Below, one piece after another: positions 36,615 through 47,084 of a stretch of DNA of 64,000 nucleotides (position 1 is the stretch's first letter; every line of letters begins with the position of its first letter). Source of the stretch: Nannocystis sp. RBIL2 (GTDB lineage: Bacteria > Myxococcota_A > Polyangia > Nannocystales > Nannocystaceae); assembly GCF_026626745.1 (NCBI RefSeq), contig NZ_JAPNJW010000002.1, positions 5,728,151 through 5,792,150 of the forward strand, in the 5' to 3' direction. The notes beneath the pieces are model-generated. The model made no database searches. It had not been told where the DNA came from and saw nothing but the letters and a program-made list of their open reading frames with translations. Position numbers and translations under genes: made by a program.

Positions 36615-36791
36615 TCAGGCGAACAGAGCCAGGAACTCCTCCCACAGCGAGGCGAAGAAGCCCTCCTCGGCGCGCTGCTCGGTCGGCCGACCGCAGGCGC
36701 TGCCGAGGCACTCGGGGTTGTCGACGGCCGCAGCCTCGCCGGCGACGGAGAAGAGCAGAGCGGTGAGCACGAGCCGGCTGGCGAATCGCAT
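36615..36791 (-). CDS. Small secreted 58-residue protein
   Basis: ATG at 36791, stop at 36615. The N-terminus is a clean signal peptide (RFASRLVLTALLFSVAGEAAA), leaving about 35 residues: two Cys in PECLGSACGRPTEQ and an amphipathic end FFASLWEEFLALFA. The aromatic/acidic end could form a membrane-surface helix. Unknown family. It lies 153 bases upstream of phaZ on the same strand. Confidence 0.55.
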   Translation of the reverse strand: MRFASRLVLTALLFSVAGEAAAVDNPECLGSACGRPTEQRAEEGFFASLWEEFLALFA

Positions 36792-36879
36792 CACCGCAGT
36801 CTAGCGGCTCCAGCCGCGCGCCGATGCGATCCATATGAGGATTGCCGGGGCGGCCTCGCGCCCGCTCCGTCGCGGCAGC

Positions 36880-37464
36880 TCAGGCGACGGCGGAGCGCGC
36901 GACCTTGAGGGCGTTCGTCCACCACAGCAGATCGTCGAGCAGCCGGTCCGCGTCGGCGTCGCTCTTGGCCAGCGCGCTCGGGATGTCGCCGCCGGTGAAG
37001 TGCGCCATCAGGGTCTCGCGCGGCAGGTGCACCGCGCTGCGGATCGGCGCCATCTGCAGCTCGACCGCGAGCTCGCGCAGCTGCTGGACGCTGCGCGTGC
37101 CGCCGGCGCTGCCGTAGCTGACGAACCCGACCGGCTTGCGGTTCCACTCCGGGTAGACCCAGTCGATCGCGTTCTTGAGCACCGCCGGAGGCCCGAAGTT
37201 GTACTCGGCGGCGACGACGATGAAAGCGTCCGAGGCGCCGATCGCCGCGGTCCACCGCTGCACCACCTCGTTGGCGTAGGGCGGGCGACCGGGCATCGCC
37301 GGCGGCACCGCCTGATCGAAGAACGGCAGCGGGTAGTCGCGCAGATCGAGGAGCTTCGCGGTCACGCCGGCGCGCCGCGCCAGATGGTCGAAGATCCACC
37401 GCCCCGGCTTGTCGCCGAACCGACCCTCGCGGGTGCTGCCGATGATGATCGAAACCGTGGTCAT
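36880..37464 (-). CDS. NADPH-dependent FMN reductase family flavoprotein
   Basis: 194 residues from ATG 37464 with AAGGAG upstream. SIIIGSTREGRFGDKPGRWI is the flavodoxin-like phosphate-binding loop; FIVVAAEYNFGPPAVLKNAI and DWVYPEWNRKPVGFVSYGSA are the FMN-contact motifs of NADPH:quinone/chromate/azo-dye reductases. It probably reduces quinones or other electrophiles by two electrons. It is a single gene; both neighbours are separated by more than 85 bases. Confidence 0.88.
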   Translation of the reverse strand: MTTVSIIIGSTREGRFGDKPGRWIFDHLARRAGVTAKLLDLRDYPLPFFDQAVPPAMPGRPPYANEVVQRWTAAIGASDAFIVVAAEYNFGPPAVLKNAIDWVYPEWNRKPVGFVSYGSAGGTRSVQQLRELAVELQMAPIRSAVHLPRETLMAHFTGGDIPSALAKSDADADRLLDDLLWWTNALKVARSAVA

Positions 37465-37721
37465 GCCTGCTGCTCCTTCGCCAAGAATGCGGAGTGTGAT
37501 GATCGCGAGGACGATCGATCGGCGCACCGACGATTGGGGCCGCGCTCGCCATGCAGGTATAGGGCGCCGCGGAAGCCACCCGCAAGGAGGCACATCCATG
37601 TTACCTGCGCACACGCCGGTGACCACGGCGTCGCTCTCGCGCGGTCCCGAGCTGCGTCGACGACGGACACCCCGAGGGTCGGCGCGCCCGAGCCGCAGGT
37701 CCTCGCACCGAGACATCAATC
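37465..37721. other. Intergenic region upstream of the FMN reductase
   Basis: I see no gene. It should carry the FMN reductase promoter on the minus strand, but no clear consensus stands out. The stretch contains the GC-rich dyad GGGCGCC near 37563. Confidence 0.35.
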
Positions 37722-37777
37722 AGTGATGCACGACCACATGTCCTTTCGGACATATTTTTTAGAAAAATGTCATCACT
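37722..37777. terminator. ACATGTCC-type hairpin at the 3' end of the L,D-transpeptidase gene
   Basis: Core ATGTCC-TTTC-GGACAT (37738-37753) inside an outer pair AGTGATG (37722-37728)/CATCACT (37771-37777). An AT-rich ATTTTTTAGAAAAAT segment lies between core and outer arm. The outer right arm overlaps the last codons and stop of the transpeptidase gene. Confidence 0.55.
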
Positions 37778-39269
37778 CCTGGCTCTCCGGCTCCTCCTGC
37801 CCCTCCTGGCCCTCCTCGATCACCCCGAGCGGCAGGCGGCGGTCGGCGACCGCCTCGGCGCCCCGGCGGACGCGTACCAGAGTGCCCGGGTCGCCGGTGT
37901 GCTCGCGCAGCGAATTCCAGCCTGCCGGCACCTCGGGGGCGGTGAGCGTGTAGACGCGGGCGGCGTCCTTCGGCGACAGGTTGATGCAGCCGTGGCTGCG
38001 GCGCTTGCCGAAGTCGTCGTGCCAGTACGAGGCGTGCAGCGCGTAGCGCCGGTGGAAGTACTGCACCCACGGGACGCCGTCGACATAGTACGGATCTTCG
38101 GCGTTGGGCCCGCTGCGCATCGGCGAGATGGCGAGTTTCTCGTAGATGCGAAACAGCCCCAGCGGGGTGCCCGTGCCGCCGGCGCCGCTCGAGATAAGCG
38201 TGATGAACTCCGGCGATGGTCCGCGCATCACCGCCAGCGTCTGCTGCCCGAGCTCGACGTCGATCCACACTTCATCGGCTCTGGCCTCGGCCAGCGCGGG
38301 GCCGGGGATCCAATAATTCATGTCGGCGGCGACCACGTAGGCCTGCGCGCCCGGGCCACCGCCGTCGGGCACCGCGTACCACGAATCTTCCCCGACCCCG
38401 ATCGGCGACGGATCGATCTCCAGAGTCGCGTGATACTCGACGACGCCGACCTGGCGCGCCCCGGGGTCCGGTCGCTCGCGCAGCACCGCAGGCCGGCCCA
38501 CCGCCCACGCCGGGCGGAGGTCGTCGGCGACCGGCTCGCTGGCCAGCTCGCGCCCGGCGAACACGCTCGGCGCGGCGATCTTCATGTCGCGGGCCGGCGT
38601 GGCCCGCTCCTCGGCGTCGATCAGCATCAGCCCGGCGCGACGGGTCTTGGTGCGGACGAAGGTGTACTGCCGATCGGCCTCGAGGAAGTCGAGCGGCGGG
38701 TCGCCGCGGACCAGCGCGTAGCGGTCCTGGTAGCGCGGCACCTTGGCGATCGCCCCGGTCTTGCGGTCGAGGATCTTCGGCCTCGCGTAGATGAACGGCA
38801 GCATCTGCCCGTCCGCGAGCTCGGGCTGGATCTGCGCCGGCCCCTTGCTGACTGCCCCGTACTCGAGGCAGACAAACCCGCCCTTCTCGACGCGCGCCCA
38901 GTCCCCCTCGCAGCCGTCCCCTGGCTCGACGGAATAGATGGCGAACGGCCGCCGCGCCTCGGTCCGCCCGCGCCGCTCGGCCCGACGATGCGGCGCGGCG
39001 TAGACGATCGCGCCCGACTTGACCGAGCGATGCCCGATCGGGGTCGCGCTCGCGTCCTTGTCCGTGGCCGTCGGCCTGGCCTCCTTCGTGGCCGCCGGCT
39101 CCGCGGTGGGCTCGCCGGGGAGGCCCTCGTCGCTGGTCGCCGGCACGCTCTCCGGGGCCTCCAGCAGCTCGCCGGGCGGCGCCGAACAGCCGGCCAGCGC
39201 GGCCGCGACGACCAGCGGACAAAAACCACAGACTCGGGACGCCGGAGCACCTCGCGGCGAGCGCAGCAT
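37773..39269 (-). CDS. L,D-transpeptidase (YkuD) lipoprotein
   Basis: 498 residues. A lipoprotein signal (CGFCPLVVAAALAGC) is followed by a Pro/Thr/Glu linker (25-80). The middle (80-330) has two SH3-like stretches: YAAPHRRAERRGR ending FVCLEYGAV, and AVLRERPDPGARQVGVVEYH. The C-terminal YkuD domain starts EVWIDVELGQQTLAVMRGPS and ends with the catalytic stretch YALHASYWHDDFGKRRSHGC, containing the His and Cys of the HxxxxxxSHGC pattern. It would make 3-3 peptidoglycan cross-links or anchor proteins to the wall. Confidence 0.88.
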   Translation of the reverse strand: MLRSPRGAPASRVCGFCPLVVAAALAGCSAPPGELLEAPESVPATSDEGLPGEPTAEPAATKEARPTATDKDASATPIGHRSVKSGAIVYAAPHRRAERRGRTEARRPFAIYSVEPGDGCEGDWARVEKGGFVCLEYGAVSKGPAQIQPELADGQMLPFIYARPKILDRKTGAIAKVPRYQDRYALVRGDPPLDFLEADRQYTFVRTKTRRAGLMLIDAEERATPARDMKIAAPSVFAGRELASEPVADDLRPAWAVGRPAVLRERPDPGARQVGVVEYHATLEIDPSPIGVGEDSWYAVPDGGGPGAQAYVVAADMNYWIPGPALAEARADEVWIDVELGQQTLAVMRGPSPEFITLISSGAGGTGTPLGLFRIYEKLAISPMRSGPNAEDPYYVDGVPWVQYFHRRYALHASYWHDDFGKRRSHGCINLSPKDAARVYTLTAPEVPAGWNSLREHTGDPGTLVRVRRGAEAVADRRLPLGVIEEGQEGQEEPESQE

Positions 39270-39427
39270 GGGAACGATTGTCCGCTCTTCGGCGCGCTTC
39301 CGGCAAAAAACCGGCGCGGCGCGGCTGTCCCGCCTCTCCGGCCGCGCGGAGGCCGTGCCGACGTCCGCGACCTCGCCTCGGCGCCACGCGCGCCCGGCGC
39401 GCGCGTGCGCTCGGCGGCAGCTCTTCA

Positions 39428-39451
39428 GAACATGTCCCTCGGACCATGTTC
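39428..39451. repeat. ACATGTCC-related inverted repeat between lipoprotein genes
   Basis: GAACATG (39428-39434) and CATGTTC (39445-39451) around TCC-CTC-GGAC. A variant of the ACATGTCC hairpins, here about 160 bases upstream of the L,D-transpeptidase start. Nothing else is visible in 39270-39543. Confidence 0.45.
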
Positions 39452-39543
39452 GCGCGGCGAGCGGCCGCAGACCGCGACGGCCGTCGGCGACTTCTCAAGA
39501 CCTGTCGTTCCGGCGCAGGTGGTCCGCGAACTCTCCTTCTGAT

Positions 39544-39561
39544 CATGTCCACAAGGACATG
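39544..39561. terminator. ACATGTCC-type hairpin, exact copy of 4113-4130
   Basis: CATGTCC-ACAA-GGACATG, identical over 18 bases to the hairpin at 4113-4130. It abuts the stop codon of the minus-strand lipoprotein gene at 39562. Confidence 0.6.
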
Positions 39562-40548
39562 TCACAGAGGCAATGTGCACATCCCGACGTGCTCGTACCC
39601 CGCCGGGGCTGCCCCCACCTCGAACCACGGCTGGCACGTTTGCATCGCACCCGGGCAGGCGACGGGTTGTTCGGTGTCGCAGAACGGCAGGCAACAACCG
39701 TTGGCAATCGGGTCGCACTCGACGGCCGCTTCCGGGCTCGCGCACAGGAGGCCCGGGTCACAGTCGTTGGCGTAGTCGCATGAATCGAACACCTGCCCCT
39801 CGTCGCCGGAGTATTCGGCGATACACGCGAAAGGCTCGGAGTCCCCGCCCGACGAAAGGCACGCCTCGCCGTCCGGGCAATCCTGCGCGAGCGGGTGACA
39901 CGTCGGCAGACAGAGGATGAGGGCGTCGTGGTTGCTGAGCACGCACGTCGTGCCGTCCGGACAGACTGGGTCGCTCGGGCCGCCGGTGCAGCGGAGGAAG
40001 CACTCTCCCACGTGGGTCTGCGGGTCGACGTCCCAGCACATCGAGGCGAGATCGCAGGAGTCCCCGCCGTTGCCGGGAGCGTCCTCGACGGTGCACGGCT
40101 GGCCCGGGGCACCCGGCTCGGGGTCGAGCGGGACACACTCGTTCCAGCTCCAGCCCTGGGAAGGGGTGCACTTCTGGCCCGAAGGACAGTTCTGCTCCCA
40201 CAGCGAGCAACTGGCAGGCGAACAGCGGACCATCGACCCGTCCGGCGCCGGCCCGGCGCACGAACCGGTGCTCTCCTCGATGAAGGAGCTGGAGTCACCC
40301 GACGAATCCGTGGTCGCTCCGGTGGTCGGCGAGGTCGACGAGGTCGACGACGAACCGCTGCTCGTCGTCGTGCCCGTGCCGCTCGTCCCCTCGCTCTCCG
40401 TGGTGCCCGGGCCCTGCCCCTCGCTGGTCGCGTCCGTCCCGCCTGTCGGCTGACACGCCCACGAAAGCGCGAGCAGGACGCCACCCAGCGGGCCTCGGAC
40501 CCTCCAAGAGGCGCGAAATAGCTCCTGATTCGAGGTAAACACGACCAT
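39562..40548 (-). CDS. Cys-rich surface lipoprotein
   Basis: 328 residues. Lipoprotein signal (LGGVLLALSWAC) followed by a 60-residue Ser/Thr/Gly linker. The body has about 26 Cys in short motifs such as CSPASCSLWEQNCPSGQKC, CLPTCHPLAQDCPDGEAC and GCCLPFC, so it is heavily disulfide-bonded. The family is common in myxobacteria, often with misleading enzyme names in databases. No catalytic residues are apparent; a cell-surface role is likely. Confidence 0.75.
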   Translation of the reverse strand: MVVFTSNQELFRASWRVRGPLGGVLLALSWACQPTGGTDATSEGQGPGTTESEGTSGTGTTTSSGSSSTSSTSPTTGATTDSSGDSSSFIEESTGSCAGPAPDGSMVRCSPASCSLWEQNCPSGQKCTPSQGWSWNECVPLDPEPGAPGQPCTVEDAPGNGGDSCDLASMCWDVDPQTHVGECFLRCTGGPSDPVCPDGTTCVLSNHDALILCLPTCHPLAQDCPDGEACLSSGGDSEPFACIAEYSGDEGQVFDSCDYANDCDPGLLCASPEAAVECDPIANGCCLPFCDTEQPVACPGAMQTCQPWFEVGAAPAGYEHVGMCTLPL

Positions 40549-40973
40549 TTCTCAACTAACAAAACATGTTTAAGAGGCAAAAACAAGCCGGATAGGACCC
40601 CCGCGGATGCGGCTTCTGAGCGCGACACGCGCGGGATATGCCCGCGCGACGCTCGTCGACCCGTCCACGATTCACGTGAAGAAGAATCGCGGGAGCCACC
40701 GCGATGCGCGTGTCGAAATAGCAACACCATCCGGATCCGGCTACACGCACGATGGCATTCATGCCTCGCGGTTGCCCGGCGCCGGCTGCGGCGGAGCTCG
40801 CTCGCTCGCCTCTGCCGTGACGTCAGGGGCCCATGTGACCTCCGCGCCGTCGCACGATCTGCGGCTCTGCGCAAACGAATCGCCGCTCTGCGCCGTCGAG
40901 GCCGCCGCAGAGCCGCTTCTACGCCACGTGCGAATGGTACGAGCCTTGCTACTCGATCGGCGAGGAGCATCGA
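40549..40973. other. Divergent intergenic region with a GC hairpin
   Basis: It contains the perfect hairpin CGCGCGGG-ATATG-CCCGCGCG (40628-40648). The AT-rich stretch 40555-40585 (ACAAAACATGTTTAAGAGG) just upstream of the lipoprotein start likely includes its promoter. The rest, 40650-40960, shows no gene apart from the small reading frame that follows. Confidence 0.45.
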
Positions 40974-41111
40974 ATGACAACCAGCATCGCCTTCATCGCC
41001 ACGTTCCCCGGGTTTGCCGCCAACATGCTCGGTTGGTTGTGCGGCGCGCTCATGATCCTCGGTGTGTTCTTGTTCAACCGCTACCGCCTGCGCCAGCAGT
41101 CGCCCGAATGA
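40974..41111 (+). CDS. 45-residue single-pass membrane protein
   Basis: ATG at 40974 preceded by GAGGAG at ideal distance. The protein has one long hydrophobic segment (FAANMLGWLCGALMILGVFL) and a basic tail NRYRLRQQ. Small size, clean helix and strong ribosome site support a real gene. Unknown function; it lies 131 bases before a Cys-rich lipoprotein gene on the same strand. Confidence 0.55.
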   Translation: MTTSIAFIATFPGFAANMLGWLCGALMILGVFLFNRYRLRQQSPE

Positions 41112-41242
41112 GCGGCACGAGGCCGTGACCATGGTTCGGGCGCCGAACGCAACAACTGCGCCACGATGCGCAGGGCGTTCGTCTCGGCCCGCGGGGCCGG
41201 CAAGAATCGCTGGCAGATCGGCTGGCACGTGGCTTGCTGACC

Positions 41243-41740
41243 ATGCGGCACATGCACGCCGCCCACCGCGCTCTGTTTTCGACCCTCCTCCTCGTCGCTG
41301 GTTGTGACGCGCCGCCGCCCGCGCCGCGCGTCGAGGTCCACGACGCCAACCCCAGCGGCGACCGCAAGGGCCTGTCGGGGTGCCTCGACGAGTGCAGCGC
41401 GCAGAAGCTCAGCGCCACCGACGCGGCGACCTGTCGCAACAATTGCGAGGTGACGTTCAGGGTGGCCCCCACCGCCGCCGGCGAGCCGGCGCTCGACGCT
41501 GCCACCAAGTGCCTCGATCGCTGCCACAAGCAATCGCCGGGCCAGGGCGCCTGCATCGACGATTGCAAGCAGCTGACCCGGACGGTCGAGGCGGAGGCCC
41601 CCGGCACCACCGACCGCCTCGGCGCCTGCGTCGAAGCCTGCCACGCCGACCGCACCCTGGCCGACACCGATCGCTTTACCTGCCTCAACAATTGCTCGCA
41701 GACGGCGAAGATCGCCGACAAGCCGGCCGCGGCCCAGTGA
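41243..41740 (+). CDS. Small Cys-repeat lipoprotein
   Basis: 165 residues. Lipoprotein signal (RALFSTLLLVAGC) followed by a short Pro linker and repeated helical hairpins, each with paired Cys: GCLDECSAQK, TCRNNCEVTF, KCLDRCHKQS, ACIDDCKQLT, ACVEACHADR, TCLNNCSQTA. The CxxxC spacing and Asp/Asn between the Cys suggest a coiled-coil-helix-like disulfide repeat or metal binding. Family not recognised. Confidence 0.68.
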   Translation: MRHMHAAHRALFSTLLLVAGCDAPPPAPRVEVHDANPSGDRKGLSGCLDECSAQKLSATDAATCRNNCEVTFRVAPTAAGEPALDAATKCLDRCHKQSPGQGACIDDCKQLTRTVEAEAPGTTDRLGACVEACHADRTLADTDRFTCLNNCSQTAKIADKPAAAQ

Positions 41741-41833
41741 CCGACGGGCCCGGAGGTGCCAAGGGTGCCTGCGAGTACTCGCGGAGTCCGCGCCGCGAGG
41801 CGTGGTTCTCCGCCAGGAAGCGCTACTCCATCG

Positions 41834-43810
41834 TCAGGGATCGCCCTTGACGGCCGCCGGAGCGCCCGACTTCCAGTGAGGGTAGACATTGAGACTCGCG
41901 ACTTTGGAAGGGTCGCACATCGCGTGTACGATCGCGGACAGTGTCTTTCTGTACGCGGAAGGGATACGACCCTTGGCGGCCTCAAGCATCTTGTGGAGAT
42001 CTAGACCCCGGGAATAATCCTCCGAGTGCGCGTATGTAAACTGCCTGCGCAACCGCTCGAAGTATGCGGCGCCATCTCTGCCTGCGACCACGTCATTGAC
42101 GAGCTGCAAGAAGATGTATTTCGCCTCATCCTTCCAGTCGTTCATCGGCCGGATGGCGAGCGCATCGAACACACGATTGACACGCTCCTGGTCCCCTTGG
42201 GCCATCCAAAACGCCGCGGCTTTCAACAGATCGTCGCTGTCCGCAGACTCGCTCTCACACATCTTGTCGTACAGCGCGCCTACCCGTCCGACATCCTCTC
42301 GTCCGAGCCACAAGAATCTCGCCAATTCGCTGATAAATGCCGGATTGACCGTATCCGACGCACACGCCTTCTCCGTCGCGGCGATGCCGTCCTCTATGCG
42401 AGCCCTCCTCAGATAGAACCAGGCCAGATCGACCCAGAAAGATTCTCCAGAGCTAAATCGCTCTTCAGCGGCTTTGAAGTTTCCTTGGCGCTCGAGAATT
42501 CGTCCTGCGACAACAGAATAAAAACCTTCACGGTCCTTGCAACGAGCGAGCGCGTCCTGAGCCGCCCTGAGATCTCCAGCCAGAAGCTCGAGGTCGGCCA
42601 CAGCTTCGTAATGCCCGGTCGAGGTCAGCAGAGCCCGAGCTCGCGAGAGATCCCTCCCGTGATCGTAAAGGAAGATACCGAACTCGTCCTTCAGCTCATC
42701 GCTGTCTGGGTACTGCTCCAGGGCTTGCCGAAAAATGCTCTCCCGGAGGTCGGTGGACGGCTCGGTGCTGGCCTTCTCCATCCACGCTAGCGGACCGCCG
42801 GCGCGTTCGAAGGCACCTCGAAGGACGCGACGGACTTCAGGGTGAGCCGTCGTGTCGAGCTTGATCAATTGTTTGCGGTAGTTCTTCGCGCGGTCGGCAG
42901 CCCGCTTTTCGATCGCGTCGTCGATCGGTTCGATATCGAGGCCCGCTCCGAGCAGCACCATGAGAAGATCGAAGTCGGGAACCGGCACCAACGCCCCACG
43001 GTGCTGAGCGACTAGCTCCTGGATCCGGCTCGACGGCTCCGAGCGCTCGTAGTAGCACCAGATCATTTGACCTTTGATCTCGCCTGGGTCGAGGGACTCC
43101 AGCAGATCCATCAGGCTGTCGTCGTTGCCACCGTAGCCCACAAACAGGGGCGTGTATTGCGAGAACAGGGCCCGCAGGGCAGCGGCCCACGACTCGTGCA
43201 GGCGCCGCAGGCTGCGCGGGTCGCTCTTGGGGCCCAACAGGAGGTCGCGGTGGATCTTGCAGATCACCGGGCGGCGGCTCACGACCTTGACGAAGTTGGC
43301 GAGCGACTCGTGGCCGATCACGAGGGGAAAGGTCGATGTGTAGATCGAGAGTGCGTCCGCGACGAGATTGTCGAAATTGGTCGATATGACCACCTTGTGC
43401 GCGGTCTTCTCGAGGATCTGCGCGAGGATCGAGTATCCCGGGCTCGGCTCACGCTGCCCCATCAAGCCCTCGAGGTACGCGAAGCCTTCTTCCGGATTGT
43501 CACCGAAGCGCCGCTCGTAGACTCGGGAGTACGATGCGGCAGCATCAGCATAATTGAACGCATCTATGCCGAGGTTCTTGGCGGTAGCCCACTCCGGCAG
43601 CGGTTGATTCACATTCGACAACCGGCGCTGAAGTTCTCCGAGCCAACGGTGCACGAGATCCCCGGCGAGCGGGATGCCGGAGGCCTTGGAGGCCCCGGCG
43701 CCGAGGACCCACGCATAAGGGTGATCGGGCATGTTCCGGTGGACAAACCGGAAATGCTCGAGGAATCCCTGGAGCTTCCAACGAGTGGCCTGAGCTGCGA
43801 GCCGTGACAT
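41834..43810 (-). CDS. SIR2-domain NADase with TPR-like C-terminal region, probable antiphage protein
   Basis: 658 residues from ATG 43810. Residues 30-290 form a SIR2 domain of the defence type: GAGASKASGIP (37-47) binds NAD, STNFDN includes N145, KIHRD gives H187 at the catalytic His position (sirtuins have HG, here HR), and FVGYGGNDDSLMDLL follows. Residues 340-658 are helical repeats like TPRs (LTSTGHYEAVADLELLAGDL; FWVDLAWFYLRRARIEDGIA). Stand-alone SIR2 proteins with helical C-termini deplete NAD in infected cells, the C-terminus sensing the phage. Base composition is visibly less GC-rich than the flanking genes, which suggests transfer. No partner gene is adjacent; it is 160 bases from the NtrC gene. 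Confidence 0.85.
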   Translation of the reverse strand: MSRLAAQATRWKLQGFLEHFRFVHRNMPDHPYAWVLGAGASKASGIPLAGDLVHRWLGELQRRLSNVNQPLPEWATAKNLGIDAFNYADAAASYSRVYERRFGDNPEEGFAYLEGLMGQREPSPGYSILAQILEKTAHKVVISTNFDNLVADALSIYTSTFPLVIGHESLANFVKVVSRRPVICKIHRDLLLGPKSDPRSLRRLHESWAAALRALFSQYTPLFVGYGGNDDSLMDLLESLDPGEIKGQMIWCYYERSEPSSRIQELVAQHRGALVPVPDFDLLMVLLGAGLDIEPIDDAIEKRAADRAKNYRKQLIKLDTTAHPEVRRVLRGAFERAGGPLAWMEKASTEPSTDLRESIFRQALEQYPDSDELKDEFGIFLYDHGRDLSRARALLTSTGHYEAVADLELLAGDLRAAQDALARCKDREGFYSVVAGRILERQGNFKAAEERFSSGESFWVDLAWFYLRRARIEDGIAATEKACASDTVNPAFISELARFLWLGREDVGRVGALYDKMCESESADSDDLLKAAAFWMAQGDQERVNRVFDALAIRPMNDWKDEAKYIFLQLVNDVVAGRDGAAYFERLRRQFTYAHSEDYSRGLDLHKMLEAAKGRIPSAYRKTLSAIVHAMCDPSKVASLNVYPHWKSGAPAAVKGDP

Positions 43811-43970
43811 CAGGAAAAGGATCGCAGAGGCCGCCTCCGGGCGCAACAGGCCCATCCATGATGGAGGTCCGCGCGGCATGGATCGCAACGGCACGACGAG
43901 ACGGCGCCGCTCATCTCGTGCTTTCTTGGCGAACCCAGCCGCCGTAGGAACAGAGCGTCGCCGCGTCGTC

Positions 43971-45331
<1,361 letters not shown>

Positions 45332-45332
<1 letters not shown>

Positions 45333-47038
45333 TACGAGGCCTCCACGCGCGAGCGGAGCGCGCTGTCGGGCGGGCCGTCGAGCGGCAGCACGATGCGGAA
45401 GACCGTGCGTCCGCGCTTGCTGTCGACGTCGAGGGTGCCGCCGTGGTCGGTGATGATGCGGTACGAGATCGACAGGCCGAGGCCGGTGCCCTGCGGCTTG
45501 GTCGAGAAGAAGGCGTCGAAGATCGGCGCGTCTTCGGGGATCCCGGGGCCGTCGTCTTCGATCTCGAACGAGACCGTCTGCGGCTGCCGCCGCGCCCGCA
45601 GCACCACGTGGCCGGCCCCGGCCTCGCCGGCCACCGCCTCGATCGCGTTCTGCGTCAGGTTGAGCAGCACCTGCTCGAGCTTGGCCCCGTCGGCCTCGAG
45701 CTCGATCGCCTGCGGCGGCACGTCGAGCACCACCTCGACCCCGTGCTGGTGCGCCTGCGCGGCCACGAGCTGGGCCGCCCGCTCGAGCAGCGTCTGCACC
45801 GACACGCGCTTGACCAGCAGCGGCTTCGGCCGCGCGAACGCCAAAAACTCGGTGACGAGGCTGCCGAGGCGGCGGATCTCGTCGGCCACCACCCCGACCG
45901 TCTCGATCAGCTCGGGGTGCGCGCCGGACTTCTTGAGCGAGCGGTCGAGGTACGTGACGTGCAGCTGCGCGCCGTTGAGCGGGTTGCGGATCTCGTGCGC
46001 CAGGCCGGCCGCGAGCGTGCCGATCGCCGCGAGCTTCTCTTGCTGCTTGGTGCGGGCGAGCAGCGCCTTCTCGTCGGTGGTGTCGCGGCCAATGGCGAAC
46101 ACGCACACGTCGTCGCCGCTCGAGGGCGCGTGCGTGAGCTGCCACAGCACGCTGCGGCGCTGGCCGCTGCGCGTGCTGACCGCGGTCTCGATCGCCCGGC
46201 TCACCACCTCGCGCTCGCTCGCTGCCCCTTGCGCGGCCGCGACGCCGCGCAAGATCTCCCGCAGCTCGGCACCCTCGCCGGTCTCCTCGATCGCCAGGCA
46301 ATCGAGCAACGAGCGGCCGATCACCTCGTCGCGCGCGAACCCGGTGATCCGCTCGGCCTCTTGATTGAACAGCAGGATCGATCCCTGCGCGTCGAGGCCG
46401 ACGATGATCACGTGGGCGAGCTCGACCGCGTTGACGTAGCGGTGCTCGGTGCGCGCCAGCGAGGCGCCGAGCGCCTGGCGCTCGAGGCGTTCGACCTGCT
46501 GGATGCGGGCGACGAAGTTGTCGCGATAACTCTCGAGCATGATCGCCAACTCGAGGTCCAACAGGCGCGAGATGGCGTCCATGACCGCGAGGCCCGAGGG
46601 GCCGGCGGCCTCGGCGAGCTTCAGCAGCGACGAGCGGATCAGCGCCATCGCCGTGAACATGTAGCGCTGCGGCAGGCCGACCTTGACGTGGACCCGGCCG
46701 ATCTGCGCCGTGTCCTCGAAATAAGCCTCGTCGTAGCGGCCGCCGAACAGCCGCTCCATCCACAGCACCAGCGACCGCTGCAGCCGCGCGATCTGGGCCT
46801 CCCCGGTGAACACCGCGTGCGCCTCGTCGTGCAGGCGGATCCGGTCGTAAAACTCCTGGGCGATGCGCGCGAAGTGAGGCGCCGCGACGTCGCGGAACGA
46901 GCGCAGCAGCGCCGCGTCCTCGGCCGCGAACGCGACGTAGCGCTTCAGCTCCTCGAATCGGGTCTCTGCGGCGGGAGGAAGACCGGGGTTCGGCAGGGAA
47001 GACCGTCGCTCTCGCTGGGTTCGCGTGAAAATTACCAT
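45332..47038 (-). CDS. Globin-coupled PAS sensor histidine kinase
   Basis: 568 residues. Residues 28-185 resemble the globin-coupled sensor (protoglobin) fold: RFEELKRYVAFAAEDAALLR, AQEFYDRI, and the haem-proximal region AQIGRVHVKVGLPQRYM with likely proximal H117. A PAS domain follows (ELAHVIIVGLDAQGSILLFN; FNQEAERITGFARDEVIG). HisKA carries LAAGLAHEIRNPLNGAQLHV with H348. HATPase has NLTQNAIEA, DDGPGIP and GTGLGLSIS. There is no membrane helix, so it senses a cytoplasmic signal, most likely oxygen, CO, NO or redox through haem. It forms a translationally overlapping operon with the NtrC gene. Confidence 0.88.
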
Positions 47039-47084
47039 CTCGACCTGCGCGGCAACAAGCGCCCCTGTCCCCGGCAATTCGGCC

